Translations under genes and position numbers: made by a program
In this document: one piece after another, positions 1 to 4,514 of the stretch
How positions within the stretch are numbered: position 1 is the stretch's first letter
Layout of the letters: the number at the start of each line of letters is the position of its first letter
Notes under the pieces: generated by a model
The model's database searches: none
What the model saw: only the letters and a program-made list of their open reading frames with translations
Told to the model about the DNA's origin: nothing
NCBI GenBank assembly: GCA_964483045.1
Contig: CAYZZK010000060.1
Span: forward strand, 1 to 6,059
Direction of reading: 5' to 3'
Length of the DNA stretch: 6,059 nt
Origin: JBBTYG01 sp964483045
GTDB lineage: Bacteria > Patescibacteriota > Minisyncoccia > UBA6257 > 2-01-FULL-56-20

Positions 1-2
1 TG

Positions 3-74
3 TGCACCTTGTAGGGATCGGACCTACGACCTTCCCGATGTGAACGGGACGCTCTGCCACTGAGCTAAAGGTGC
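3..74 (-). tRNA. tRNA-Val (anticodon CAC)
   Basis: Read on the minus strand, the sequence folds into a full 72-nt cloverleaf. The 7-bp acceptor stem is GCACCTT/AAGGTGC, the D stem is GCTC/GAGC with loop AGTGGCA, the anticodon stem is TCCCG/CGGGA with loop TTCACAT, the variable loop is five bases, and the T stem is GTAGG/CCTAC. The anticodon is CAC (plus positions 40-42), which reads the valine codon GUG. The discriminator is A, followed by CA, so CCA does not appear to be encoded. The T loop reads TCCGATC, with C where the near-universal U55 should be; this is the one odd base. The isotype rests on the anticodon alone. Confidence 0.93.
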
Positions 75-90
75 ATCTAATTTTAACGGA

Positions 91-162
91 GAAATAAGGG
101 GACGCTCCCCGCCCGAACGACCGAGTCGCTCGGTCGGACGGGTACCGCTGAACTAAGTGCCC
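91..162 (-). pseudogene. Broken tRNA-like 5' half interrupted by a palindrome
   Basis: On the minus strand, bases 162 to 143 read like a perfect tRNA start: acceptor strand GGGCACT, TA, D-stem strand GTTC and D loop AGCGGTA. The matching D-stem strand GAGC (pairing with GTTC through one G-U), followed by GTCCCC and TTA as an anticodon stem and loop would begin, appears only after a 35-base palindrome at 108-142. No 3' acceptor strand AGTGCCC and no T arm occur before the downstream tRNA-Val. It is therefore most likely a decayed tRNA. A 5' tRNA half needing a partner elsewhere is possible but unsupported. The D-stem match is only four bases and could be chance. Confidence 0.5.
108..142. repeat. 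35-base GC-rich imperfect palindrome
   Basis: CCCGCCCG (108-115) pairs with CGGACGGG (135-142) through eight pairs including one wobble. ACCGAG (120-125) pairs with CTCGGT (129-134) across loop TCG. The four bases 116-119 are an unpaired bulge. The palindrome sits exactly between D-loop base A21 and D-stem base G22 of the broken tRNA-like sequence. A second small hairpin, GGGGA/TCCCC, lies beside it at 98-110. Whether this is a mobile palindromic element cannot be told from a single copy. Confidence 0.6.
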
Positions 163-185
163 AAAAATCTCTTATCATCATAAAC

Positions 186-220
186 AAAAAAGGCGCCGAG
201 TTTCAATGGCTGCCTTTTTT
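186..220 (-). terminator. Intrinsic terminator of the rplJL operon
   Basis: An A-tract, GGC and GCC at 186-195 pair with GGC, T and GCC plus a T-tract at 208-220, with one bulged base and loop GAGTTTCAAT. The minus-strand product ends in a run of T, ten bases past the stop of the small ORF at 231. The hairpin is nearly symmetric, so it could also stop plus-strand transcripts. Confidence 0.8.
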
Positions 221-230
221 GTCTCCATAT

Positions 231-413
231 TTACCGTTGTCTTGGTTCCAGCTTGCGGATCCGCACTTCGAGAGCATTAATCCGAGTTTCCATCTTTTTT
301 TGAAGCATTTCGAGATTCTCTTTAGTTGCCGTTTTCTCGTAAGGCCCCTCTCTAATCTTGCGAATGATCTCTTTGGGTGACATTTTACTATAAGAGATTT
401 TTTTCTTTACCAT
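231..413 (-). CDS. Small coiled-coil hypothetical protein downstream of rplL
   Basis: This is a 60-residue ORF that I do not recognise. It is very basic at the N terminus (MVKKK) and has SPKEII near residue 12. A predicted amphipathic helix at about 32-57 has hydrophobic residues L34, M41, I45, L48, I52 and L55 in heptad spacing, which suggests a short coiled coil or dimer. There is no signal peptide and no membrane segment. It starts 27 bases after the rplL stop and ends just before an intrinsic terminator, so it is the last gene of the ribosomal stalk operon by position. No Shine-Dalgarno motif precedes it, but the same is true of most genes here. M11 is an alternative start. A role linked to the ribosome is only suggested by position. 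It may also be an untranslated 3' region that happens to be open. Confidence 0.55.
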   Translation of the reverse strand: MVKKKISYSKMSPKEIIRKIREGPYEKTATKENLEMLQKKMETRINALEVRIRKLEPRQR

Positions 414-440
414 GTACTATATAAACTTCTCTAGTTTATG

Positions 441-806
441 TTATTGAATCTCCACCGTTGCTCCTGCCGCTTCGAGTTTCTTCTTCATCTCATCCGCTTC
501 CTCTTTTTTCACGTTTTCTTTTACCGTTTTCGGCGCTCCCTCAACCAAATCTTTCGCTTCTTTGAGGCCTAAACTGGTAACTTCGCGAACGGCTTTAATG
601 GCATTCAATTTTTGCGCTCCGGCGGATTTTAAGACCACGGTGAAACTGGTCTTTTCTTCTACCGGTCCCGCAGCCGCTCCCCCGCCCGCCGGGGCCGCAG
701 CCGCAGCCGAAATTCCGAATTTCTCTTCGAGCGCTTTTACAAGCTCGGCGAGCTCCGAAACCTTAAGGGACTCTATTTTGGAAATCAAATCGTTATATTT
801 CTCCAT
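441..806 (-). CDS. rplL: 50S ribosomal protein L7/L12
   Basis: L7/L12 is the flexible stalk protein that dimers of L12 form on L10, recruiting and activating the translational GTPases on the large ribosomal subunit. The 121-residue reading shows the N-terminal dimerisation domain (SELAELVKALEEKFG, about 17-31), an Ala/Gly/Pro-rich hinge (about 33-48), and the C-terminal domain with EEKTSFTVVLKSAGAQKLN, then IKAVREVTSLGLKEAKDLVEG and the GATVEI end. The frame stays open upstream to 866, but those extra 20 residues overlap the end of rplJ and lack family resemblance. I therefore start at ATG 804-806, which gives the usual family length. No Shine-Dalgarno motif precedes it. It lies 34 bases after the rplJ stop and is probably expressed with it. 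Confidence 0.95.
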   Translation of the reverse strand: MEKYNDLISKIESLKVSELAELVKALEEKFGISAAAAAPAGGGAAAGPVEEKTSFTVVLKSAGAQKLNAIKAVREVTSLGLKEAKDLVEGAPKTVKENVKKEEADEMKKKLEAAGATVEIQ

Positions 807-840
807 TGAATTTATGATTTTAGCTACGACCTTTTCGTAA

Positions 841-1449
841 TTATTTTGTTTCTTGCTGTTGCGCATCCGGTGCCAGCGCCGATGCTACTGCATCAGCATG
901 CGACGGGGCAGCAGTCTGTTCGCCCGCCGCAGGCGAGGATTCCGATTTCTTTTTTAGAATATAGAGAAGCGAACGTATCGGCGCGGCGAGAATGCCGAGA
1001 GTCTGGGCAAGCATAACTTCCCGGGATGGCAGCTTGCCGAGCACCGTAACCCGCGCTGCATCAACAAATACTTTTTCGTTTAGATCATACGCTCCGAGAA
1101 TGCGGCTCATCCATACGTTTTTTTCCTTGCCTTCGGGAACTTCGAGAGTAGAGAAAAACTTATACACCGGGCTGCTGATTCCCTCGACATCGGGCTTGGA
1201 AAAAATGGTCGCTACTTGCGTTTTGAACTTCTTGAGATCGAATTCGACCCCCTGTTCCCTAAGAACTATGCCGAGAAGCCGCTTTTTGATGACGAACAGA
1301 TTACCGCCGATATTCTTCAACTCCCTGCGAAGGCGACTTACGTCTTTCGTCGGGATATTCGTAAAATCGGAAAAAACCAGGGCCTGGCTTTCGCCCAAAA
1401 ATTTTTTTCCCTTTTCTACCTCATTGTTTTTCTGTGCTTTTGTTTTCAT
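841..1449 (-). CDS. rplJ: 50S ribosomal protein L10
   Basis: L10 anchors the L7/L12 dimers to the 23S rRNA at the stalk base and, in complex with L12, represses its own operon. The 202-residue protein has the N-terminal rRNA-binding domain (QALVFSDFTNIPTKDVSRLRR at about 22-42, GGNLFVIKKRLL at 48-59), the middle segment around KTQVATIFSKPD (76-87), and GKLPSREVMLAQTLGILAAP (138-157). The L12-binding helix follows (about 158-168). After residue 169 a tail of some 33 residues rich in Ala, Ser, Pro and Gln extends beyond the usual family end of about 165-175. The start at 1449 fits the family N terminus. The nearest purine-rich stretch, AAGGGCGG, is too far upstream to be a normal Shine-Dalgarno site. 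Expression is controlled by the leader upstream. Confidence 0.96.
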   Translation of the reverse strand: MKTKAQKNNEVEKGKKFLGESQALVFSDFTNIPTKDVSRLRRELKNIGGNLFVIKKRLLGIVLREQGVEFDLKKFKTQVATIFSKPDVEGISSPVYKFFSTLEVPEGKEKNVWMSRILGAYDLNEKVFVDAARVTVLGKLPSREVMLAQTLGILAAPIRSLLYILKKKSESSPAAGEQTAAPSHADAVASALAPDAQQQETK

Positions 1450-1520
1450 CGCTTTAATTACTACCGCCCTTGCGCCGTTTTATCTCCGTTCCAAAGGTAT
1501 TTTTTCCGTGCCTAGCCCCG

Positions 1521-1549
1521 AAAATAAAATGGCCTTTTCTCAAAGACCA
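1521..1549 (-). terminator. Attenuator (terminator hairpin) in the rplJ leader
   Basis: On the minus strand TGGTCTTT pairs with AAAGGCCA (eight pairs, one wobble) across a loop of about four bases, and TTTTATTTT follows at once. This is the form of an intrinsic terminator, yet it sits about 70 bases upstream of rplJ and after its promoter, so it must be conditional. Its first strand, GGTCTTTG (1541-1548), is perfectly complementary to CAAAGACC (1615-1622) in the L10 leader, which gives an alternative antiterminator. Confidence 0.72.
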
Positions 1550-1572
1550 TAAAATAGCAGGATTGAACTATA

Positions 1573-1623
1573 TGCTATTCCTCGGCGGGGCTTATTGCCA
1601 ATTCGGCTGCCCGCGGTCTTTGG
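1573..1623 (-). promoter_or_regulatory. Ribosomal protein L10 leader (autoregulatory mRNA element)
   Basis: The minus strand carries CCAAAGACCGCGGGC, then the small hairpin GCC-GAATT-GGC, then AATAAGCCCCGCCGAGGA. The AGACCGC...GCCGAGG pattern with an internal helix GCGGG/CCCGC is the hallmark of the L10 leader known upstream of rplJ in many bacteria, where the L10-L12 complex binds. A further hairpin, AATAGCA/TGCTATT (1553-1579), lies directly downstream and separates the leader from the attenuator. In Bacillus subtilis this leader is known to control rplJL by transcription attenuation, which matches the layout here. Recognition is by motif, not by a covariance search. Confidence 0.8.
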
Positions 1624-1650
1624 AATATATTGATTTGTATTGATTTTTAG

Positions 1651-1679
1651 ATGATATAGTCTCCGAAAAAATTCGTCAA
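1651..1679 (-). promoter_or_regulatory. Sigma-70-type promoter of the rplJ operon
   Basis: On the minus strand the -35 box is TTGACG (1679-1674) and the -10 box is TATCAT (1656-1651), with a 17-base spacer. The expected transcript start is near 1644, which would place the complete L10 leader, attenuator and rplJ start within a 5' region of about 195 bases. Confidence 0.75.
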
Positions 1680-1744
1680 GTCCCGCTCCGCGCTACAACG
1701 AGAAGAGAGGCAACCTCCTCCCGCAATAAAAGTGCGGGGTTTTC
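1667..1744 (+). ncRNA. Possible small plus-strand RNA
   Basis: On the plus strand TTGATT (1630-1635) is followed 19 bases later by TATAGT (1655-1660), preceded by TGA to give an extended -10 element. Downstream, CCCGCA (1720-1725) pairs with TGCGGG (1733-1738) across a 7-base loop, and GTTTTC follows, as in an intrinsic terminator. The transcript would be about 78 bases and contains no ORF of note. A small GAGG/CCTC hairpin lies inside at 1707-1717. The hairpin lacks a T-run on the minus strand, so it does not serve rplJ. No known RNA family was recognised. Confidence 0.3.
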
Positions 1745-1747
1745 TCA

Positions 1748-1783
1748 CAAAAATAGCAAACCGGCTTTATTGAGCCGGCTTGC
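1748..1783 (-). terminator. Intrinsic terminator after the hendecad-repeat protein gene
   Basis: On the minus strand GCAAGCCGGCT pairs with AGCCGGTTTGC (eleven pairs, one wobble) around loop CAATAA, and TATTTTTG follows. It lies 28 bases beyond the stop at 1811 and separates this unit from the rplJ promoter. Confidence 0.87.
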
Positions 1784-1810
1784 CTTGACTGTTGCAATGT
1801 CTTTATTTTA

Positions 1811-2611
1811 CTACGGCGTCGTGGTCGTTGCTGTCGTCGTGGAGTTTGTAGATTCTCCAAGCACGGCCTTCAGATCACTTTTCGCCTTCTCTACCGCGGC
1901 TTTGAAATCAGCGTGCGCCTTTTCGAATGCCGATTTTCTGGCACCTTGGAGGGAAGCGAACCCGGATTTGAATGCGTCCTGCGCCGATTTTATCGAACTT
2001 ACAAATGTTTCTTGCGCCGATTTCAGACTTGTCTTCAGAGTATTCTGGATCGTTCGCGGATCGGCTGCCGCGGCACAGTTCGTTTTCGCATTAGCAATTG
2101 CGGCTTCCTTCGCCGCCTTAAGCGCAGTGATCGCAGCATCTATTGCCGACTTTCGCGCGGCAATAAGCTGATCAACGCCGGCTTGAAATGTTTGAACCGC
2201 AGCATCAACCGCCGTTCTTCGGGCATTTATCGCCGTCGTGATCGCCGTCTGGAATGCGACCACCGCTTGCTTCTGCGCATCGGTCGCGGCGCGTTCTTGG
2301 AGCTTGGCGAAATGCGCCTGAAGAAGATCGTCTTCTTTCATGCGCGCGTCATCCACCCGCTCTTTTCGGTCCTTAACCTTTTCCTCGACTTTAGACTTCC
2401 GTTCGTCCCGTCGAGCCGTAATCTCGTCCATCCGATCGGAAAGCCGGGCGTCAAGCTTGGACAATCTATCCGAAAGAACCGAGCAAAAATTTTCTCGCGC
2501 GGGAACAGTCCCCTTTTCCCGCGTGCTGGTCGCGGCATATGTCGAAGCAACCGGGACAACAAGAGCAAAAATCGCGGCGAACGCATATATTTTCTGCAGT
2601 ATGCTTTTCAT
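1811..2611 (-). CDS. Secreted long-helix protein with tandem 11-residue repeats
   Basis: The 266-residue protein belongs to no family I recognise. Residues 1-26 look like a signal peptide (MKSILQKIYAFAAIFALVV, cleavage near STYA). Cys43 follows in ENFCSVL. A highly charged helix spans about 45-105. Residues 112-177 form six 11-residue repeats (AQKQAVVAFQT, AITTAINARRT, AVDAAVQTFQA, GVDQLIAARKS, AIDAAITALKA, AKEAAIANAKT). After Cys179 and a short linker, 191-245 form five more (TLKTSLKSAQE, TFVSSIKSAQD, AFKSGFASLQG, ARKSAFEKAHA, DFKAAVEKAKS). A Thr-rich tail ends it. Hendecads fit a right-handed coiled coil or a membrane-lying amphipathic helix. The two cysteines could form a disulfide outside the cell. 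The start at 2611 is chosen because it gives a clean signal peptide and lies one base after the preceding stop (TAACATG), which suggests coupled translation. Confidence 0.87.
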   Translation of the reverse strand: MKSILQKIYAFAAIFALVVPVASTYAATSTREKGTVPARENFCSVLSDRLSKLDARLSDRMDEITARRDERKSKVEEKVKDRKERVDDARMKEDDLLQAHFAKLQERAATDAQKQAVVAFQTAITTAINARRTAVDAAVQTFQAGVDQLIAARKSAIDAAITALKAAKEAAIANAKTNCAAAADPRTIQNTLKTSLKSAQETFVSSIKSAQDAFKSGFASLQGARKSAFEKAHADFKAAVEKAKSDLKAVLGESTNSTTTATTTTP

Positions 2612-2612
2612 G

Positions 2613-2906
2613 TTATTGAGTTGCGCCATCGAGCGATTGCCCGTAACCGCTGATCGCTGAATCGTTTTCCGAAAGCAAGGACTGATCGCTTTCCGCCGCC
2701 GCCGGCTCGTCGCTATTGCTGTCGATCAGTGCGGCCGCCGCAATGTCGTCGATATTTCCGGTCGCAGACACTGCACCCGATTGCGGCGCAGTTTGCGAAG
2801 TCGGCGAAGCAGATTCCTGCGGCGCGCTTTGGTTTGAGGCAAAAATTAATACGAGCCCGATAACTACGATCACTATTACTATCCCGATAATATATTTCTT
2901 ATTCAT
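2613..2906 (-). CDS. Small membrane-anchored protein with acidic Ser/Ala-rich tail
   Basis: The 97-residue protein is not recognised. After MNKKY a single hydrophobic segment (about 6-23, IIGIVIVIVVIGLVLIF) should anchor it with the positive N terminus inside. The outer part is low-complexity, rich in Ser, Ala, Gln and acidic residues, with a possible short helix around NIDDIAAAALID (51-62). There is no lipobox cysteine and no clear signal-peptidase site, so it is probably an anchored protein, not a released one or a lipoprotein. It is the first gene of a two-gene unit: its own promoter lies about 45 bases upstream, and the next gene, a secreted repeat protein, starts one base after its stop. 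A joint role at the cell surface is inferred from this arrangement. Confidence 0.8.
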   Translation of the reverse strand: MNKKYIIGIVIVIVVIGLVLIFASNQSAPQESASPTSQTAPQSGAVSATGNIDDIAAAALIDSNSDEPAAAESDQSLLSENDSAISGYGQSLDGATQ

Positions 2907-2948
2907 GATTTGATTTCGGTTTTTTTCGACCTTTCTTTTTGATTTTTA

Positions 2949-2957
2949 ATTGTATCA
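2949..2957 (-). promoter_or_regulatory. Extended -10 promoter for the surface-protein pair
   Basis: On the minus strand TGATACAAT (2957-2949) is an extended -10 element: TG, one base, then TACAAT. The -35 position falls in the T-rich tail of the upstream terminator and has no good hexamer, as is common with extended -10 promoters. The transcript start would be near 2942, about 36 bases before the start codon at 2906. Confidence 0.6.
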
Positions 2958-2964
2958 TTTCTGG

Positions 2965-3018
2965 AAAAAATAAAAATGCCGCCACCCGATCAATCCATTT
3001 TACTGGGTGGGTGGCGGC
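2965..3018 (-). terminator. Strong intrinsic terminator
   Basis: GCCGCCACCC (2978-2987) and GGGTGGCGGC (3009-3018) are perfect 10-bp complements around a 21-base loop. On the minus strand ATTTTTATTTTTT follows directly, so it stops leftward transcripts: the candidate RNA below and any read-through from the dehydrogenase operon. On the plus strand the T-run comes ten bases too late for a normal terminator. Confidence 0.87.
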
Positions 3019-3294
3019 TGAATTATGGTTTTTTTTCGAGCCCTCGCCTATTCTGATCCTATCAGCATTCAGCGGCCGGGTGGATACGCCGTGCTTGGTT
3101 TATGGTTTCCGGCATTGCTGCCGTCGCCTATCAGGCTTTGGTGTCCATTTGCGCGCTGGTGATATTCGACCCGCTGTTGGTCGAGTTCGGAGACGCCCTT
3201 CCGGGCGCCAGGGTGCGATCTTTCATAATATGTATCGCGATTGGTTGTTAACTGAAGAGCTTATCCGGCGCACACGCACCGGCTCGTTCAGACT
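2965..3294 (-). ncRNA. Candidate structured noncoding RNA of unrecognised family
   Basis: This stretch lies between a good minus-strand promoter and a strong terminator and has no convincing gene. Read on the minus strand it contains many hairpins: CCGGTGC-GTGT-GCGCCGG flanked by GAG/CTC (3257-3285); GCGAT/ATCGC (3215-3238); GGCGCCC-GGAA-GGGCGTC (3192-3209); TCGACC/GGTCGA (3166-3184); TATCA/TGATA (3129-3164); CGGCA-GCAA-TGCCG (3110-3123); and CTGAT/ATCAG (3053-3065). Two loops, GGAA and GCAA, are GNRA tetraloops on this strand only. CGAGCC near the 5' end (3281-3286) can pair with GGCTCG near the 3' end (3037-3042) and close the whole domain, although it competes with the first hairpin. I looked for RNase P, tmRNA, SRP and 6S signatures and found none. 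It could instead be a structured 3' region of the dehydrogenase mRNA. Confidence 0.45.
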
Positions 3295-3300
3295 CCGCTG

Positions 3301-3328
3301 ATTTTAACAAACCCGGCATGGATTTCAA
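3301..3328 (-). promoter_or_regulatory. Promoter just downstream of the dehydrogenase gene
   Basis: On the minus strand TTGAAA (3328-3323) and TAAAAT (3306-3301) are separated by 16 bases, and TGT precedes the -10 to make it extended. It begins 14 bases past the dehydrogenase stop and faces a region without genes, which argues for a separate RNA starting near 3294. Chance matches in A/T-rich sequence are possible. Confidence 0.58.
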
Positions 3329-3342
3329 GTTCGACTGCGAGA

Positions 3343-4485
3343 TCAAAATGTGCGTTTTCTTTTCTTCGTCGCTCGTTCCACTTTTTCCCGCGCGAGCGCG
3401 AGAGCGACGTCTCGCGGGTTTTTATTCCGTTCGACACTCGCCGCCAAAACTTTCCTGGTTGTTGCGCCCACTTTTTCTTCCACAAGCGCGAACATTTTTT
3501 TAGGCGACAGCCCGGCATGCTCCGCATACGAAGAGATGACGCCGCCGGCGTTAGCGACAAAATCCGGGACAATCATAATCCCCTTCTTCCATAATTCTTT
3601 TTCGATATCTTCCCTCATTGGGATATTCGACCCTTCGACAATTATTTTTGCCCGGATCGAATGCTTGTTCTTCCCGCTGATTACGTCGGTCACCGCAGCT
3701 GTAATTAAAATATCCGACTCGAGTCCGAAAATTGAATCATACGGAAGTTTGTGCGCATCGGGATATGCAGTTACGGCGCCCCGCTCCGTCTTAACGCGCA
3801 GCGCTCTATCGTAATCAAGCCCACTCGCGCTGAAGGCCGTTCCGCTCCTATCCGATACGGCGATAATTTTAGCGCCGGCTTCATAGAGATGCTTGAATGC
3901 AAAGGTTCCGACATTGCCGAATCCTTCGATTGAAACAGAAGCCCTTTTCAAATCAAGCCCGTATATTTCGGCGGCCGCTTTTGCCGCATGGAACACACCG
4001 AATCCGGTGCTCCCGAGCTCGTGCGGCAGCCCGCCCAATTTTTTCGGTTTTCCGGTTGCGGATTTGGCATTGCCCGTTGTGGCGACAAACCACGCCATTT
4101 CCCGCTCTCCCGTCTGAACATCCGGCCCGGCGATATATTTGTGCGGCGTAAAGCCGGAAATCGCCCGCGCGAAACTCTGCACGAATTTCTTTTTCTTTTC
4201 CGCCAATTTCGTCGGATTGTCCAGGATCGAGCCGCTCGGATTCCATACGATTCCCGCTTTCGCGCCGCCAAACGGAATTCCCGCAAGCGCGTTTTTCCAG
4301 GTCATCGTCCGCGCGAGACGCAGCACTTCTTCTTCCGTAACAGTGGCCGTCATGCGAATGCCCCCTTTTCCGACGCCGAGCGCGGTGCTGTCTATCACCA
4401 AAAAGCCAGACATCCCGATCTTGGGATCACAGACGCGGATGACATATTCGGGACCGATAGGCGCGTGAATTGAAATATGTTTCAT
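3343..4485 (-). CDS. Glu/Leu/Phe/Val-family dehydrogenase, probably glutamate dehydrogenase
   Basis: This family carries out the reversible NAD(P)-dependent oxidative deamination of an amino acid to its 2-oxo acid and ammonia in the cytoplasm; for glutamate the product is 2-oxoglutarate. The 380-residue protein has KGGIR (40-44), TWKNALAGIPFGGAKAG (62-78) with the catalytic lysine at K76, GPD (120-122), GSTGFGV (158-164), the Rossmann loop GFGNVG (188-193), SD at 211-212, VEGSN (283-287) and ANAGGVISSYAEH (311-323). K40 and S319 match the two residues that bind the glutamate side-chain carboxylate in clostridial GDH; leucine dehydrogenases have hydrophobic residues there, so I favour glutamate. 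The N terminus is shorter than in classical GDHs, and the end is Lys/Arg-rich. A TTG start at 4512 is possible, but ATG 4485 is better. It is the last gene of the operon, 29 bases after the MBL gene. Confidence 0.95.
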   Translation of the reverse strand: MKHISIHAPIGPEYVIRVCDPKIGMSGFLVIDSTALGVGKGGIRMTATVTEEEVLRLARTMTWKNALAGIPFGGAKAGIVWNPSGSILDNPTKLAEKKKKFVQSFARAISGFTPHKYIAGPDVQTGEREMAWFVATTGNAKSATGKPKKLGGLPHELGSTGFGVFHAAKAAAEIYGLDLKRASVSIEGFGNVGTFAFKHLYEAGAKIIAVSDRSGTAFSASGLDYDRALRVKTERGAVTAYPDAHKLPYDSIFGLESDILITAAVTDVISGKNKHSIRAKIIVEGSNIPMREDIEKELWKKGIMIVPDFVANAGGVISSYAEHAGLSPKKMFALVEEKVGATTRKVLAASVERNKNPRDVALALAREKVERATKKRKRTF

Positions 4486-4514
4486 TAAGTTTTCTTTTAC
4501 TCCGCACCTCAATC

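Noticed and set aside
807..866. Twenty-residue N-terminal extension of L7/L12
   Set aside because: It overlaps the end of rplJ, does not resemble the family N terminus, and would make the protein longer than usual.
1913..2653. Long plus-strand ORF of 246 residues opposite the repeat protein
   Set aside because: It is Arg/Cys-rich and produced by the repeat structure and codon bias of the minus-strand gene. It has no initiation signals.
3131..3226. Minus-strand ORF of 31 residues inside the candidate RNA (starts MKDRTLAPGRAS)
   Set aside because: It is short, polar and low-complexity, has no ribosome-binding signal and lies across two predicted hairpins. I checked it as a possible tmRNA tag and it does not resemble one.
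3102..3251. Plus-strand ORF of 49 residues, hydrophobic (MVSGIAAVAYQALVSIC...), two possible membrane segments
   Set aside because: It has no Shine-Dalgarno motif, promoter or terminator, it opposes the strand of every other gene, and it lies antisense to the candidate structured RNA. Worth revisiting only if conserved.
2939..3301. Plus-strand ORF of 120 residues
   Set aside because: It runs across the strong terminator and the minus-strand promoter, its composition is erratic (Cys/Arg/Phe-rich), and no domain is recognisable.
3288..3345. Protein-like reading DLAVELEIHAGFVKISGV just past the dehydrogenase stop in another frame
   Set aside because: It has no start codon of its own in that frame and the rest of the frame is a shadow of the dehydrogenase gene. 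Most likely chance.
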